Source: JBQTHD01 sp052390275
Lineage (GTDB): Bacteria; Actinomycetota; Acidimicrobiia; Acidimicrobiales; AC-14
NCBI GenBank assembly: GCA_052390275.1
Contig: JBQTHD010000009.1
Span: 62,001 to 126,000, forward strand
Length of the DNA stretch: 64,000 bases
Direction of reading: 5' to 3'
The translations under genes were made by a program, and so were the position numbers. Positions 56,079 to 64,000 of the stretch are shown in pieces. A model generated the notes under the pieces. It was not told the DNA's origin. It did not search any database and saw only the letters and a program-made list of their open reading frames with translations. Every line of letters starts with the position of its first letter. The first letter of the stretch is position 1.

Positions 56079-56474
56079 TCAGGCGCCTGGCGACTCGGCC
56101 CGGATGCCCGCCTCCCGAGCGGCATCGAGCAACCTCCGGTCGTAGGCGACAACACCGGCGAGGTCACTGCCCAGGGCGCCAGCGGCGGCCAGACGCAACG
56201 CGTCCAGCGATCGAAGATTCTCCGGCGTAGTTGTGCCCGCCTCGTCGAAAATCTCGACCGACAGGCGCAAAATGTCGGCTTCGGCAAGCAGGCCATTCGC
56301 CCTTACCGTCGCCCGCTGGCCGGTCCGGGCCGCGGCTCGGCGAAGTTCCGCGCGGTGCAGGTCGGACAGAATCCACCGCCGACCGACTAGCCATTTTCGC
56401 AGTGCCGTCGTCTCTTGCTCAGGTCGAACCAGTTTGGCCGCCGCAGAGGTGTCGAGGTACCGGACGGCGCTCAA
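56079..56474 (-). CDS. vapC: PIN-domain ribonuclease toxin (VapC-like)
   Basis: From TTG 56474, which overlaps the antitoxin stop (TTGA), the product is 131 residues: SAVRYLDTSAAAKLV with the first PIN Asp, SDLHRAELRRAAART with Glu, RSLDALRLAAAGAL with Asp and GVVAYDRRLLDAAREAG with the last Asp. It is a complete PIN toxin of the VapC type. It lies between the cysteine desulfurase and mnmA, so a toxin-antitoxin pair interrupts an otherwise functional sulfur-relay pair. Confidence 0.9.
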   Translation of the reverse strand: MSAVRYLDTSAAAKLVRPEQETTALRKWLVGRRWILSDLHRAELRRAAARTGQRATVRANGLLAEADILRLSVEIFDEAGTTTPENLRSLDALRLAAAGALGSDLAGVVAYDRRLLDAAREAGIRAESPGA

Positions 56475-56767
56475 CGCTCTCCGTCGCGTAGATCCATCAA
56501 AGCTCCCCAAACCGATGGGCCCTCATCGGGCGGATAGTTGGCGTCCAGGTCGACCAGGACATCCTCGATCGCCCGTCCTGTTCCGGGGGCGATTCCTCCC
56601 ATTGCCGAAAGGGCTTCATAGCCTCCTGATTGTGCGAGCGGCGCCAGTTGGGCCACCGGCCGGCCTCGATCAGTTATCAGAAAAGTCTCGCCGGCTCGGA
56701 CGCGCGCCAGCCACCGGCTGGCATCCCGCCGAAGCTCCCCGACGCCAATGTTCTGCATGTCCGACAT
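56471..56767 (-). CDS. vapB: Phd-type antitoxin paired with a PIN toxin
   Basis: The 98-residue protein begins MQNIGVGELRRDASRWLARV, RAGETFLITDRGRPVAQLAP, the Phd/YefM opening seen in many VapB proteins. The C-terminal half (GTGRAIEDVLVDLDANYPPD, EGPSVWGALMDLRDGER) is the toxin-binding tail. It overlaps the PIN gene by 4 bases. The start at 56767 or at MQNIG (four codons later) fits equally well. Confidence 0.9.
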   Translation of the reverse strand: MSDMQNIGVGELRRDASRWLARVRAGETFLITDRGRPVAQLAPLAQSGGYEALSAMGGIAPGTGRAIEDVLVDLDANYPPDEGPSVWGALMDLRDGER

Positions 56768-56786
56768 GGTGACACGACGAGGAGGT

Positions 56787-58139
56787 CTAACAAGGTCCGG
56801 GGCGGAGGCGGGCAGCGGCGGTGATCACGGCTCGGGCGGCGGCTTCGATTTCAGCTTGGGTGGTGTCGATGCCCAGGGACAGGCGCAGCGCCCCCCGGGC
56901 CAGGGCAGCGTCGACGCCCATGGCCACCAGGACGTGCGAGGGTTCGACGGCGCCGCTGGCGCAGGCCGATCCTGACGAGGCGCACACGCCGGCCTCGTCG
57001 AGTAAGAACAACAGGGCCTCGGAGTCGACACCGGGAATGCAGACATGGCAGTTGCCCGCCACCTTGTCGGCCCGGGCGCCGGTTTCCACCGCGCCGGGAA
57101 CGCCGGCCAGGATCTGATCCGCCAGTCGGTCCCGCAGGCGCCCCACCCGTTCCACAGCCGCCCGGCGGCCCGCGACGGTGGCCTCCATCGCCGCGGCCAT
57201 GCCCACGATTCCGGCCAGGTTGTGGGTGCCGCTGCGACGATCGCGTTCCTGGCCGCCGCCGTGGACGATGGGGTCGACCTTCACCCCGGAGCGAACCACC
57301 AGGGCGCCCACCCCTTTGGGTCCGCCGAACTTGTGGGCGCTGACCGACACCATGTGCGCCCGGGCGCAGAGGGAGCCGACGTCGAGCCAGGCCATGGCTG
57401 CCACCGCGTCGGTGTGCACCACAGCCTCGGGAGCGAGGCGTGTCGCCAGATCGCAGATCTCGGCCACCGGCTGGACGACACCCACCTCGTTGTTGGCCAG
57501 CATGACCGAGACGACCGACACCTCCTCATCCACCATGGCGGCCAGGTCGTCCAGACGAAGTCGGCCCCCGTTGTCCACCGGGGCGTAGCGCACGTTTGGG
57601 CTGGCGCGCTGGCCCCGACCCGAGCCCTCCCCCGGCAGGCCGGAGTTCGGCTGGTCCACGGGACCCACGCGGACCTGTTCGCCCCCGGGGCCTGGCGCCA
57701 GGGCCCGTCCGGCGGCCTGAGCCGAGTGCAGAACGGCGTGGTGCTCGACGGCCGAACACACAACCGGACCCGGTCGGCGGGAAGTGATTCCGGCGATGGC
57801 CAGGTTGTCGGCCTCAGTCCCGCCGCCGGTGAAGATCACCTCGCCCGGCTTGGCTCCGAGGCAGCGGGCGACGGTGTCCCGGGCCTCGTCCAGGGCCCGG
57901 CGGGCGTCGCGAGCCAATCGGTGGGACCCCGACGGGTTGCCGAACCTCCCCGACCAGAACGGGGCCATGGCTTGCACCGCTTCGGGACGCAGAGGCGTAG
58001 TGGCGGCATTGTCCAGGTAGATCGTGTCGAACGCGATCCTGTCCGGATCGTTCCTGTCCGGATCGTCCGTGTCCGGGTCGTTCCCCTCCCGGGAGTTCGG
58101 CTCGATCCCGGGCCGGGAGGTCGGGTCCCGTTCGATCAC
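56787..58139 (-). CDS. Cysteine desulfurase (NifS/IscS family)
   Basis: The 450-residue PLP enzyme takes sulfur from cysteine for tRNA thiolation and Fe-S clusters. It has YLDNAATTPLRPEAVQAM, FGNPSGSHRLARDARRALDE, VIFTGGGTEADNLAI, VEHHAVL, SVMLANNEVGVVQPV, the PLP lysine in SVSAHKFGGPKGVGAL and active Cys in SSGSACASGAVEPSHVL. An insertion of about 40 residues (PGPGGEQVRVGP...GRGQRASPN) follows strand VEHHAVL. GTG 58139 adds a repeat-rich N-terminus (DPDRNDPDRI). It leads the vapBC-mnmA series on the same strand. Confidence 0.95.
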   Translation of the reverse strand: MIERDPTSRPGIEPNSREGNDPDTDDPDRNDPDRIAFDTIYLDNAATTPLRPEAVQAMAPFWSGRFGNPSGSHRLARDARRALDEARDTVARCLGAKPGEVIFTGGGTEADNLAIAGITSRRPGPVVCSAVEHHAVLHSAQAAGRALAPGPGGEQVRVGPVDQPNSGLPGEGSGRGQRASPNVRYAPVDNGGRLRLDDLAAMVDEEVSVVSVMLANNEVGVVQPVAEICDLATRLAPEAVVHTDAVAAMAWLDVGSLCARAHMVSVSAHKFGGPKGVGALVVRSGVKVDPIVHGGGQERDRRSGTHNLAGIVGMAAAMEATVAGRRAAVERVGRLRDRLADQILAGVPGAVETGARADKVAGNCHVCIPGVDSEALLFLLDEAGVCASSGSACASGAVEPSHVLVAMGVDAALARGALRLSLGIDTTQAEIEAAARAVITAAARLRPGPC

Positions 58140-58158
58140 GTCCCGCCCATCGGAGCCG

Positions 58159-58947
58159 TCACTGGTGCGGGGGGGCCGACCCGACCCCGGCGGCGCGGGC
58201 CGAGGCCTGCTGGCAGGCGGCCACAACGCAGACCAGGAAGACTTCGGGGTCAACCCCGGCCGGGGGGGCAGGACTCACCTGGGTCAGCACCCGTTCGGCC
58301 AGGGAGACGGCCAGAGGGTGACGGGCCTCGGCGGTGATGTCCCCGGCCCGGAGCAGAAAGCCGCGGGCCAGCCGGTACTCGGCCTCGCCCAGGCGGCTGA
58401 TGTCGAGCGCGGCGGCGTAACCATTCAGGGCCGCAGGCACCCCGAACCAGGCCGGCGCGGACTGGCCCCGCCCGGAGCGCTCCCGCAGCACCAGGGTCCC
58501 TGCCGCCAGGTCGCCCAACCGCTGGTTGCGGCGGGTGCTGAGCACGCTGATGGAAGCCGCCGCCCCTGTGGTCAGGGCGAAGTCGACCAGGCCCAGGGCG
58601 GCCCGGATAACGGCATGGCGAAAGCGAACCGGTGCGCCCTCGACGGTGACGACCCGCAGGCCCAGGGCGGCCTTGCCCGGGGTACGGCCCCTCCACAGGG
58701 TCTCGCATACCACCGGGTAGCCCAGGATCAGCAGGGAAAGCACCACCACCACGGCCGCCGTCCCGTATCCGGCGGGCAGCGAGTCGGTCAATGGAACAAC
58801 GACCAGGATGAGAGCGATGGCGACCGTCGCCTGGGTCGCCCAGTCGATCCCAACCGCGAGAAGGCGGGAGCCCAAGCCGGCGGGTTGGAGGTCCAGCGGC
58901 ACCGCCTCGGGGGTGACCACCGACCAGGTTCCCGGTGTCTGGCTCAC
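58159..58947 (-). CDS. RDD-family membrane protein
   Basis: Using GTG 58947 with GGAGGG 6 bases upstream, the product is 262 residues. It has an RDD domain: GLGSRLLAVGIDWATQATVA, ILVVVPLTDSLPAG, VVLSLLILGYPVVCETLWRG, RTPGKAALGLRVVTVEGAPV, RFRHAVIRAALGLVDFAL and NQRLGDLAAGTLVLRER. The charged RDD-type Arg/Asp are present (SRLLAVGIDW). The C-terminal 90 residues are helical and cytoplasmic. It is divergent from the SpoIIM gene, as in the usual actinobacterial cluster with DUF58, MoxR and DUF4350 proteins. Confidence 0.9.
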   Translation of the reverse strand: MSQTPGTWSVVTPEAVPLDLQPAGLGSRLLAVGIDWATQATVAIALILVVVPLTDSLPAGYGTAAVVVVLSLLILGYPVVCETLWRGRTPGKAALGLRVVTVEGAPVRFRHAVIRAALGLVDFALTTGAAASISVLSTRRNQRLGDLAAGTLVLRERSGRGQSAPAWFGVPAALNGYAAALDISRLGEAEYRLARGFLLRAGDITAEARHPLAVSLAERVLTQVSPAPPAGVDPEVFLVCVVAACQQASARAAGVGSAPPHQ

Positions 58948-59103
58948 GGCAACCCTCCTGACCCCAGCGCGCACCGGCTGTCCGGGTCGACCGACAACCG
59001 GGCGCAGGTTCCACGTCGAGTTTCCGTGAACGGCGACCTGTCGGGAGATGAGGGCGAAGATGGGCGCGATGACAACAGGTCCGTAGGCTACAAATCGAAC
59101 CTG

Positions 59104-60129
59104 ATGGCTACGGACATCGACTCGTGGATGGCCGCCCGCCAGGGCGACTGGGAACGCCTGGAACGCCTGGCGCGCCGTGCCGGGCGTCGGGCCGGGCGGC
59201 TGTCGGGCGCCGAAATCGACGAGATGGTCAGCCTCCATCGCCAGGTCTCGACCCACCTTTCCCTGGCCCGATCGCGCTACGCGGACCCGGCACTGGTGGC
59301 CCGCCTAACCCGCCTGGTGGCCCGATCCGGATCGGTGGTCTACGGAACCCGGTCGCGCACCCTGCGGGCGATGGCGACCTTCTTCACCCTGGCCTTCCCG
59401 GCGGCCATGTGGCGGGCCCGGTGGGCCATCCTCGCCTCCGCCGGCCTGTTCATCCTCCCCGCCGCCGGGGTGGGAATCTGGATCGCCAACTCCGAGGCGG
59501 CGCTGGCGGCATCGGGACCAGCCGCGCTGCGGGAGGCCTACGTGAACACCGAGTTCGAGGAGTACTACTCCTCGGCCCCCGCCGCGGCCTTTTCGTCCCA
59601 GGTCTTCACCAACAACGTCCGGGTGGGATTCCTGGCCTTCGCCGGCGGCGTGGCCTTCTGCCTGGTCACCGTCTACGTACTGATTCTCAACGGCGCCGGC
59701 CTGGGAATGGCTGCCGGTCTCTTCGCCGCCGTCGACCAGTCACCCCGGTTCTACGGCCTAATCCTTCCTCATGGACTCTTGGAGTTGACGGCGGTGTTCG
59801 TGGCCGGCGGGGCCGGTCTGCGCCTGGGGTGGGCCCTGATCGAACCCGGGGACCGGCGACGGTCGGTGGCGCTGGCCACCGAGGCCCGCCGGTCGGTGAC
59901 CATCGTGCTGGGCCTGATCGCGGTGTTCGGGGTGGCCGGCCTGATCGAGGGTTTCGTCACCGGTTCCCCCCTGCCCACCTGGCTGCGGGTCGGGATCGGT
60001 GTGGCGGCCGAGACGGCCTTCCTGTCCTATGTCTTCATCGCCGGGCGGGCGGCCGCCGCCCGGGGACTCACCGGTGGCCCCGAGGACGAGTTGGTCCTGG
60101 CCCACCTGAGTGCCTCGACCAATCGCTGA
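59104..60129 (+). CDS. SpoIIM-family (DUF95) membrane protein
   Basis: The 341-residue protein starts MATDIDSWMAARQGDWERLE, followed by a helical LSGAEIDEMVSLHRQVSTHL and membrane segments WAILASAGLFILPAAGVGIW, FLAFAGGVAFCLVTVYVLIL, FYGLILPHGLLELTAVFVAG and IVLGLIAVFGVAGLIEGFV. NNVRVGFLAFAGG and LPHGLLELTA are the family signatures. In Bacillus SpoIIM acts in engulfment, but in actinobacteria this gene travels with the RDD/MoxR/DUF58 set and has no known sporulation link. Confidence 0.92.
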   Translation: MATDIDSWMAARQGDWERLERLARRAGRRAGRLSGAEIDEMVSLHRQVSTHLSLARSRYADPALVARLTRLVARSGSVVYGTRSRTLRAMATFFTLAFPAAMWRARWAILASAGLFILPAAGVGIWIANSEAALAASGPAALREAYVNTEFEEYYSSAPAAAFSSQVFTNNVRVGFLAFAGGVAFCLVTVYVLILNGAGLGMAAGLFAAVDQSPRFYGLILPHGLLELTAVFVAGGAGLRLGWALIEPGDRRRSVALATEARRSVTIVLGLIAVFGVAGLIEGFVTGSPLPTWLRVGIGVAAETAFLSYVFIAGRAAAARGLTGGPEDELVLAHLSASTNR

Positions 60130-60194
60130 CGCCTTCGGCGACGAGCGTCGAACGGCCCAGCCATGCCCGCCGCCCCCCCTTCGCCGACGACCAA

Positions 60195-61775
60195 TCACAG
60201 GCGGCCGGTGGCCTTGAGTTCCAGGTAGGTGTCGGCCAACCGGGCGGCCAACGCCTCGGGGGGGGCGTCGAGGACGGTGGCGCCCCGGGCCCTCAGGCGA
60301 TCGGCCGTCTCCATCCGGGCAGCCAGCGACGCCACTGCGGCCGCTTTGCGGTAGGCGGAGGTGGCGTCGGTGGGAACGGCCTGGGCCCACCGGCGGATCT
60401 CGGGATCGATGACACCGACCACCACCACGAGATGCCGGCTGGCAACCAGGCCCAGGGCCGGGAGCAGGGTCTCGGCCACCGGTTCCGGCGTGAGGTCGCT
60501 CAGCAGGACAATGAGGCAGCGCCGCCGGGACCGGGCCATGGTGGCCAGGAAGGCCTCCCGGTAATCACTCTCGACCAGGCGGGGCTCCAACTCGTGCATG
60601 GCCTCGGTGACCCGGCCCAACTGGGCCGTCCCGGTGGCGGGCGGCACCACCGCCCGCACCACAGAGTCAAAGGCCACCATCCCGACCCGATCGCCCAGAC
60701 GGGTCCCCACCAGAGTCAGAGCCATGGCCGCATCCATGGCGTGGTCGAGACGGGGCGGGGCGGCCCCGACCAGGTCCGGCGCGCCGCCGCCGGCCCCACC
60801 CGGGCCCGCGTCGCCCGCCCGGGGCGCGCCGCCACCAGGGAGCCGAGTTCCGCTGGCGCCGCCGAAGCCGATCTGGCCTGCCATGGTCCTACCGGTGTCG
60901 AGCAGGACCATCACCGTCTGGTTGCGCTCGGGCCGGTAGGTCCGGACGATGGCCCGGCCCGAGCGGGCGGTGGCCGCCCAATCCATGCGACGGAAGTCGT
61001 CGTCGGGGGTGTAGTCCCGCAGCGAGTCGAAGTCGGTGCCAGATCCCCGGCCCCGAACGGTGCGCAGGCCCACCGTCAAGAGACGGGCCTTCTGCACCCG
61101 AAGCTCAGCCTGGGCCCGGGAGGAAAACCGTGGATAGACCCGGACGGTCTGGGGCATGGACAGATGCCCCTGGCGCGCCATCAGCCCCATGGGCCCCCGG
61201 ACCCGGACGGCCACCCGGGTGGGGGTGAAACGGCCTCTGCGGCGGGGCCGAATCTCGATGGAAGTCGAGGCGGCGCCCCGGGGGGGAACTGACAGGGTGA
61301 CCCGCCGGCTGGACGCCCCCAACGAGGGGGCCAGGTCATCAGCCACAGCGAGGCGCGGGCGATGTTTGCTGGCGTTGGCCACTGTCCAGACCACCTCGGC
61401 CGGCGAACCCAGCGCCACCACCGCCGGCATCTGCCGGGAGAACCGCAGGTCGAAGTAGACGACCGTCCTGGCTACGTCGATGAAACCCAGTAAAACCAAG
61501 AACAGGTTGCCGTACGCCCAGGTTCCAATGGACCCCGACGTAGCGGCCACCACCAGCGAGGCGGCGGCCACCAGCACCACCATGCGACCGGTGGGGACGG
61601 CGAAGAAGCCGAAGTCGGCGGTCATGGAGGCGCTGACCCGGTCGTCGATCTGTTCGAAATCGGGCTCCTCGGAGAATCCCAGGTCCGGGTGACCGATCGG
61701 GCGGTACCCGATCGGCTGAGGGCCATTCGACCTCGGGGACCCTTGTTGCGCCGGGGCTCGGTTCAACGGGGCCAC
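60195..61775 (-). CDS. DUF58-domain protein (von Willebrand A-like)
   Basis: The 526-residue protein has two N-terminal hydrophobic stretches (MVVLVAAASLVVAATSGSIG; LFLVLLGFIDVARTVVYFDL), a beta-rich middle and the DUF58 signature LRDYTPDDDFRRMDWAATAR. This leads into a VWA-like part VMVLLDTGRTMAG with a metal site (DTGRT). A Gly/Pro-rich insertion (GGASGTRLPGGGAPRAGDAG) splits the VWA part. The first 50 residues before MTADFGFF may not be translated; GTG 61775 is the listed start. It works with MoxR ATPases, by family association. Confidence 0.9.
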   Translation of the reverse strand: MAPLNRAPAQQGSPRSNGPQPIGYRPIGHPDLGFSEEPDFEQIDDRVSASMTADFGFFAVPTGRMVVLVAAASLVVAATSGSIGTWAYGNLFLVLLGFIDVARTVVYFDLRFSRQMPAVVALGSPAEVVWTVANASKHRPRLAVADDLAPSLGASSRRVTLSVPPRGAASTSIEIRPRRRGRFTPTRVAVRVRGPMGLMARQGHLSMPQTVRVYPRFSSRAQAELRVQKARLLTVGLRTVRGRGSGTDFDSLRDYTPDDDFRRMDWAATARSGRAIVRTYRPERNQTVMVLLDTGRTMAGQIGFGGASGTRLPGGGAPRAGDAGPGGAGGGAPDLVGAAPPRLDHAMDAAMALTLVGTRLGDRVGMVAFDSVVRAVVPPATGTAQLGRVTEAMHELEPRLVESDYREAFLATMARSRRRCLIVLLSDLTPEPVAETLLPALGLVASRHLVVVVGVIDPEIRRWAQAVPTDATSAYRKAAAVASLAARMETADRLRARGATVLDAPPEALAARLADTYLELKATGRL

Positions 61776-61815
61776 CCGAGCCAGGTCAACGAGGCAGCGG
61801 GGACCGGGGCCCAGC

Positions 61816-61868
61816 CCCGAGTTCGGTCGTGCGGTACCCGAGTTCGGTCGTGCGGTACCCGAGTTCGG
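61816..61868. repeat. 21-bp tandem repeat between DUF58 and moxR
   Basis: Two exact copies of CCCGAGTTCGGTCGTGCGGTA and an 11-base partial third lie in the 112-base gap between the MoxR stop and the DUF58 start. Confidence 0.92.
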
Positions 61869-61887
61869 CGCTCCTCACGGGGTCGGC

Positions 61888-62886
61888 TCAGCGGGGAACC
61901 GGGACCGAGGCCAAGATGGCGTCGAGGACCCCGTCGGCGGTAACCCCCTCCAACTCCACCTCCGGGCGAAGGGCGACCCGGTGGCGAAGCACCGGTTTGG
62001 CCACCGCCTGGACCTCGTCGGGGGTGACGAAGGGCCGGCCCGCCAGCCACGTCCAGGCCTTGGCCGCCCACAGGAGCATGGCTGCTCCCCGGGGCGAAGC
62101 GCCCAGCACCAGCGAGGGCGAGACCCGGGTGGCCCGGGCCAACTCCACGATGTAGGCCGCCACCCGCGGCTCGGTGGTGACCGCCGCCACCTGGGCCCGC
62201 GCCGCCACCAGATCCGCCGGGCCCAGCACCGCCCTCACCCCGGCCGAGGCGAGATCATGAGGGTCCAGGCCCCGGTCGTGGCGGGCCAGGACCTCGCACT
62301 CCTGCTCGGCCGTGGGATAGGGCACCACCAACTTCAGCAGGAAACGATCCAACTGGGCCTCGGGTAGCGGGTAGGTGCCCTCGTACTCCACCGGGTTCTG
62401 GGTGGCGACGACCATGAAGGGATCGGGCAGTTCCCTGGCCCGGCCGTCGACAGAAACCTGGCGTTCCTCCATGGCCTCCAACAGCGCCGCCTGGGTCCGC
62501 GGCGGAGTGCGGTTCAGTTCGTCGGCCAGCATCACGTTGGTGAAAACCGGCCCTGGCCGGAACCGGAAAGCGTCAGCCCCCGCCTGGACCCCGGCGCCGG
62601 CGGTGGGGTCGAGGACCGACTGGCCGATGACGTCGGAGGGCATGAGGTCGGGGGTGAACTGCACCCGGGTGAAGTCCAGGCGACAGGAGGCGGCCAGGGC
62701 CTTGACCAGCAACGTCTTGGCCACCCCCGGTACCCCTTCGAGCAGGACGTGGCCCCGGACCAACATCCCCACCACCAGGCCGGTGAGGACCGGGTCTTGA
62801 CCAACCACCACCTTGCCCACCTCCTGGCGCAGCGCCAGGACAGCGGACCGCGGATCGGACCCCTCGATCAGCCCGGGATCATCCAC
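61888..62886 (-). CDS. MoxR-family AAA ATPase
   Basis: The 332-residue ATPase has Walker A LLEGVPGVAKTLLVKAL, Walker B NVMLADELNRTPPRTQAALL, sensor VVATQNPVEYEGTYPLPEAQ and the arginine-finger region LDRFLLKLVVPYP. MoxR proteins act as chaperones that activate VWA-domain partners, here most likely the DUF58 protein that follows. It overlaps the DUF4350 gene by 8 bases, so the series DUF4350, moxR, DUF58 is one operon. Confidence 0.95.
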   Translation of the reverse strand: MDDPGLIEGSDPRSAVLALRQEVGKVVVGQDPVLTGLVVGMLVRGHVLLEGVPGVAKTLLVKALAASCRLDFTRVQFTPDLMPSDVIGQSVLDPTAGAGVQAGADAFRFRPGPVFTNVMLADELNRTPPRTQAALLEAMEERQVSVDGRARELPDPFMVVATQNPVEYEGTYPLPEAQLDRFLLKLVVPYPTAEQECEVLARHDRGLDPHDLASAGVRAVLGPADLVAARAQVAAVTTEPRVAAYIVELARATRVSPSLVLGASPRGAAMLLWAAKAWTWLAGRPFVTPDEVQAVAKPVLRHRVALRPEVELEGVTADGVLDAILASVPVPR

Positions 62887-64000
62887 CCGAGGTCCGCCGC
62901 TTCAGAACCTCAAGCCCGACGGCCAGGTCCACCAGTCCCGCCGTGCCGTCGACGGGGTCGTCGTCGAGCATGACCGCCACCTCCTCCACTCCCAATGTCA
63001 CTTTCGATGTCACTTTCGATGTCGTGCTCGGTGTCGTGCCCGATGCATCGCCCGCCGCCGTGGGCAATGCCGGGGCGATCCGGCCCGGATCCAGCAGACC
63101 CCGTACGGCCATCACCTCGGCGATGCGGGACCCGGGCGTGTCCGGGGGAAGGCCCAGCCGCCCAGTCAGGGTACGCCGGGCGTCGCGTCGCAAGGTGGAG
63201 GCCGCCCCATGGTGGGCTCCGGCCCGCTGGTTCAGGCCCGCCACAGCCATGACCGCCTCAGTGGCCGCCACCGGCACCAGGGGCGGTTCCTCGACCGGCT
63301 GACCCAGGCGACGGGCCCGGGCGGCGACCAGAACGGCGAAGGCCACCGCCAACTGCACCAGGGCGAGCTTGACCGCCAGGGGGACCAGGTCCCCCAGGGA
63401 GGCCCGGCCCCCGCCGGGGCCCGGGGGCTCGATGACCATCACCGCCCGACCGACCGCCGGGCGATCGCCGGTCGGGGTTCCCGACCGGTTGGCGCCACTT
63501 TGGGCTTCCAAACCTGGCAGCAGCAGGGCGGCGGCCAACACCGCGTTGTCGTCGGAGTCGAGGTAGTCATTTACCAGCGCACCCGGGCCTCCCAGGACCA
63601 CGATCATCCCCGATCCGGTCGGTGCGGCCACCAGCCATGCCTCCTCGGTGGGCCCGCTACCCGGGGTCCGGTCCCCGGGAGTCACATCCGGGCCGAAGCA
63701 GCCGGTGGCGCCCTCGGGCACCTCCAGATAGAAGGCCGACGGAGCACTGATCCGGCCCACCCCGCGTAGAGCCTCCAGATCGCACCCGGGGGTGAGTTCA
63801 ACATCTGCCAGACCAAACCCAGCCGGGCCTTTCACCTCCGCCGGGTTGAGAACCGACCCGGGATCGCCCAAAACCAGGGTCCCGCCTGCTTCCACCCAGG
63901 CCTTGAGGTCATCGACGGACTCGTCCTCCAACCGGTCGGCCAGAAGCAGCACGGTCCGATCCCGCGGCCCCGGGAGGCGACTGGTCACCTCCACCTCGGC
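62879..64000 (-). CDS. DUF4350-domain membrane protein (5' end outside the window)
   Basis: At least 373 residues are visible. The outer part reads TVLLLADRLEDESVDDLKAW, VEAGGTLVLGDPGSVLNP, then GPGALVNDYLDSDDNAVLAA, the DUF4350 fold (GATase-like). A membrane helix VKLALVQLAVAFAVLVAARA and the cytoplasmic RRLGQPVEEPPLVPVAATEA follow, which is the family's mark. A Ser/Thr repeat region (STTSKVTSKVT) precedes the C-terminus. The gene leads the moxR-DUF58 operon and its N-terminus lies beyond 64000. Confidence 0.88.
   Translation of the reverse strand, partial: AEVEVTSRLPGPRDRTVLLLADRLEDESVDDLKAWVEAGGTLVLGDPGSVLNPAEVKGPAGFGLADVELTPGCDLEALRGVGRISAPSAFYLEVPEGATGCFGPDVTPGDRTPGSGPTEEAWLVAAPTGSGMIVVLGGPGALVNDYLDSDDNAVLAAALLLPGLEAQSGANRSGTPTGDRPAVGRAVMVIEPPGPGGGRASLGDLVPLAVKLALVQLAVAFAVLVAARARRLGQPVEEPPLVPVAATEAVMAVAGLNQRAGAHHGAASTLRRDARRTLTGRLGLPPDTPGSRIAEVMAVRGLLDPGRIAPALPTAAGDASGTTPSTTSKVTSKVTLGVEEVAVMLDDDPVDGTAGLVDLAVGLEVLKRRTSGG

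Noticed and set aside
57045..58337. 430-codon plus-strand frame opposite the cysteine desulfurase
   Set aside because: Antisense shadow; the minus strand encodes a clear PLP enzyme with all motifs.
1..64000. CRISPR arrays, cas genes, prophage or rRNA
   Set aside because: No regularly spaced identical repeats with unique spacers, no cas or phage structural genes and no rRNA sequence were seen. The short repeats found are contiguous.

Overview
The window is high-GC DNA from an actinobacterium. Evidence for this is the heavy GTG/TTG start use, many 4-base stop/start overlaps, a mycobacterial-type SerC, a PASTA-domain Ser/Thr kinase, LAxTG-type surface anchors, and an ilvB-ilvN-ilvC operon with a leader-peptide attenuator. 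The mix is compatible with an Acidimicrobiia-like lineage, but that placement is inference. No rRNA or CRISPR array was seen. One tRNA (Ala, GGC) is present.

Bases 1-17125 are dominated by peptide-type ABC uptake. A partial permease is followed by a DUF1778/GNAT toxin-antitoxin pair. Then comes a dppB-dppC pair divergent from a substrate-binding protein, a second operon (binding protein-dppB-dppC-two small exported proteins), and a divergent SGNH hydrolase plus third binding protein. The striking feature is that all three solute-binding proteins carry a type IV pilin N-terminus (prepilin cleavage site, Glu5, hydrophobic helix) fused to a complete SBP_bac_5 domain, instead of a lipobox or Sec signal. 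Similar palindromes lie about 85-90 bases upstream of two of them. No ABC ATPase gene is in the window.

Bases 17200-28960 hold Uma2-family proteins, a beta-helix surface protein, leuS, a 446-bp unit bounded by perfect 20-bp inverted repeats, tRNA-Ala, a VapBC pair, a predicted metalloprotease, rsfS, nadD, serC and small exported proteins. Bases 29068-35826 carry branched-chain amino acid synthesis: ilvB-ilvN-ilvC behind a leader peptide with Leu-Val-Val codons and two hairpins, and a separate ilvD. Around these are cell-envelope genes: two LAxTG proteins, an L,D-transpeptidase lipoprotein and a low-complexity exported protein.

Bases 39177-51410 carry gatB and gatC (no gatA beside them), a Cys/His mini-protein, an SCP2 protein, an SDR, a PASTA kinase, a sigma-like membrane protein, a TM0106-type nuclease, a MOSC protein and ligA. 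Bases 51411-53000 hold a decayed group II intron with domain V and a frameshifted maturase. The right end has RelE/Phd and Phd/PIN modules around mnmA and a cysteine desulfurase (a sulfur relay for tRNA thiolation), and then the RDD, SpoIIM, DUF58, MoxR, DUF4350 cluster, which runs off the right edge.

Short tandem repeats (6-21 bp units) recur at gene ends, between genes and inside low-complexity protein insertions throughout. Five toxin-antitoxin modules (one with a broken toxin) and three Uma2 paralogues mark this as a genome rich in accessory genes.
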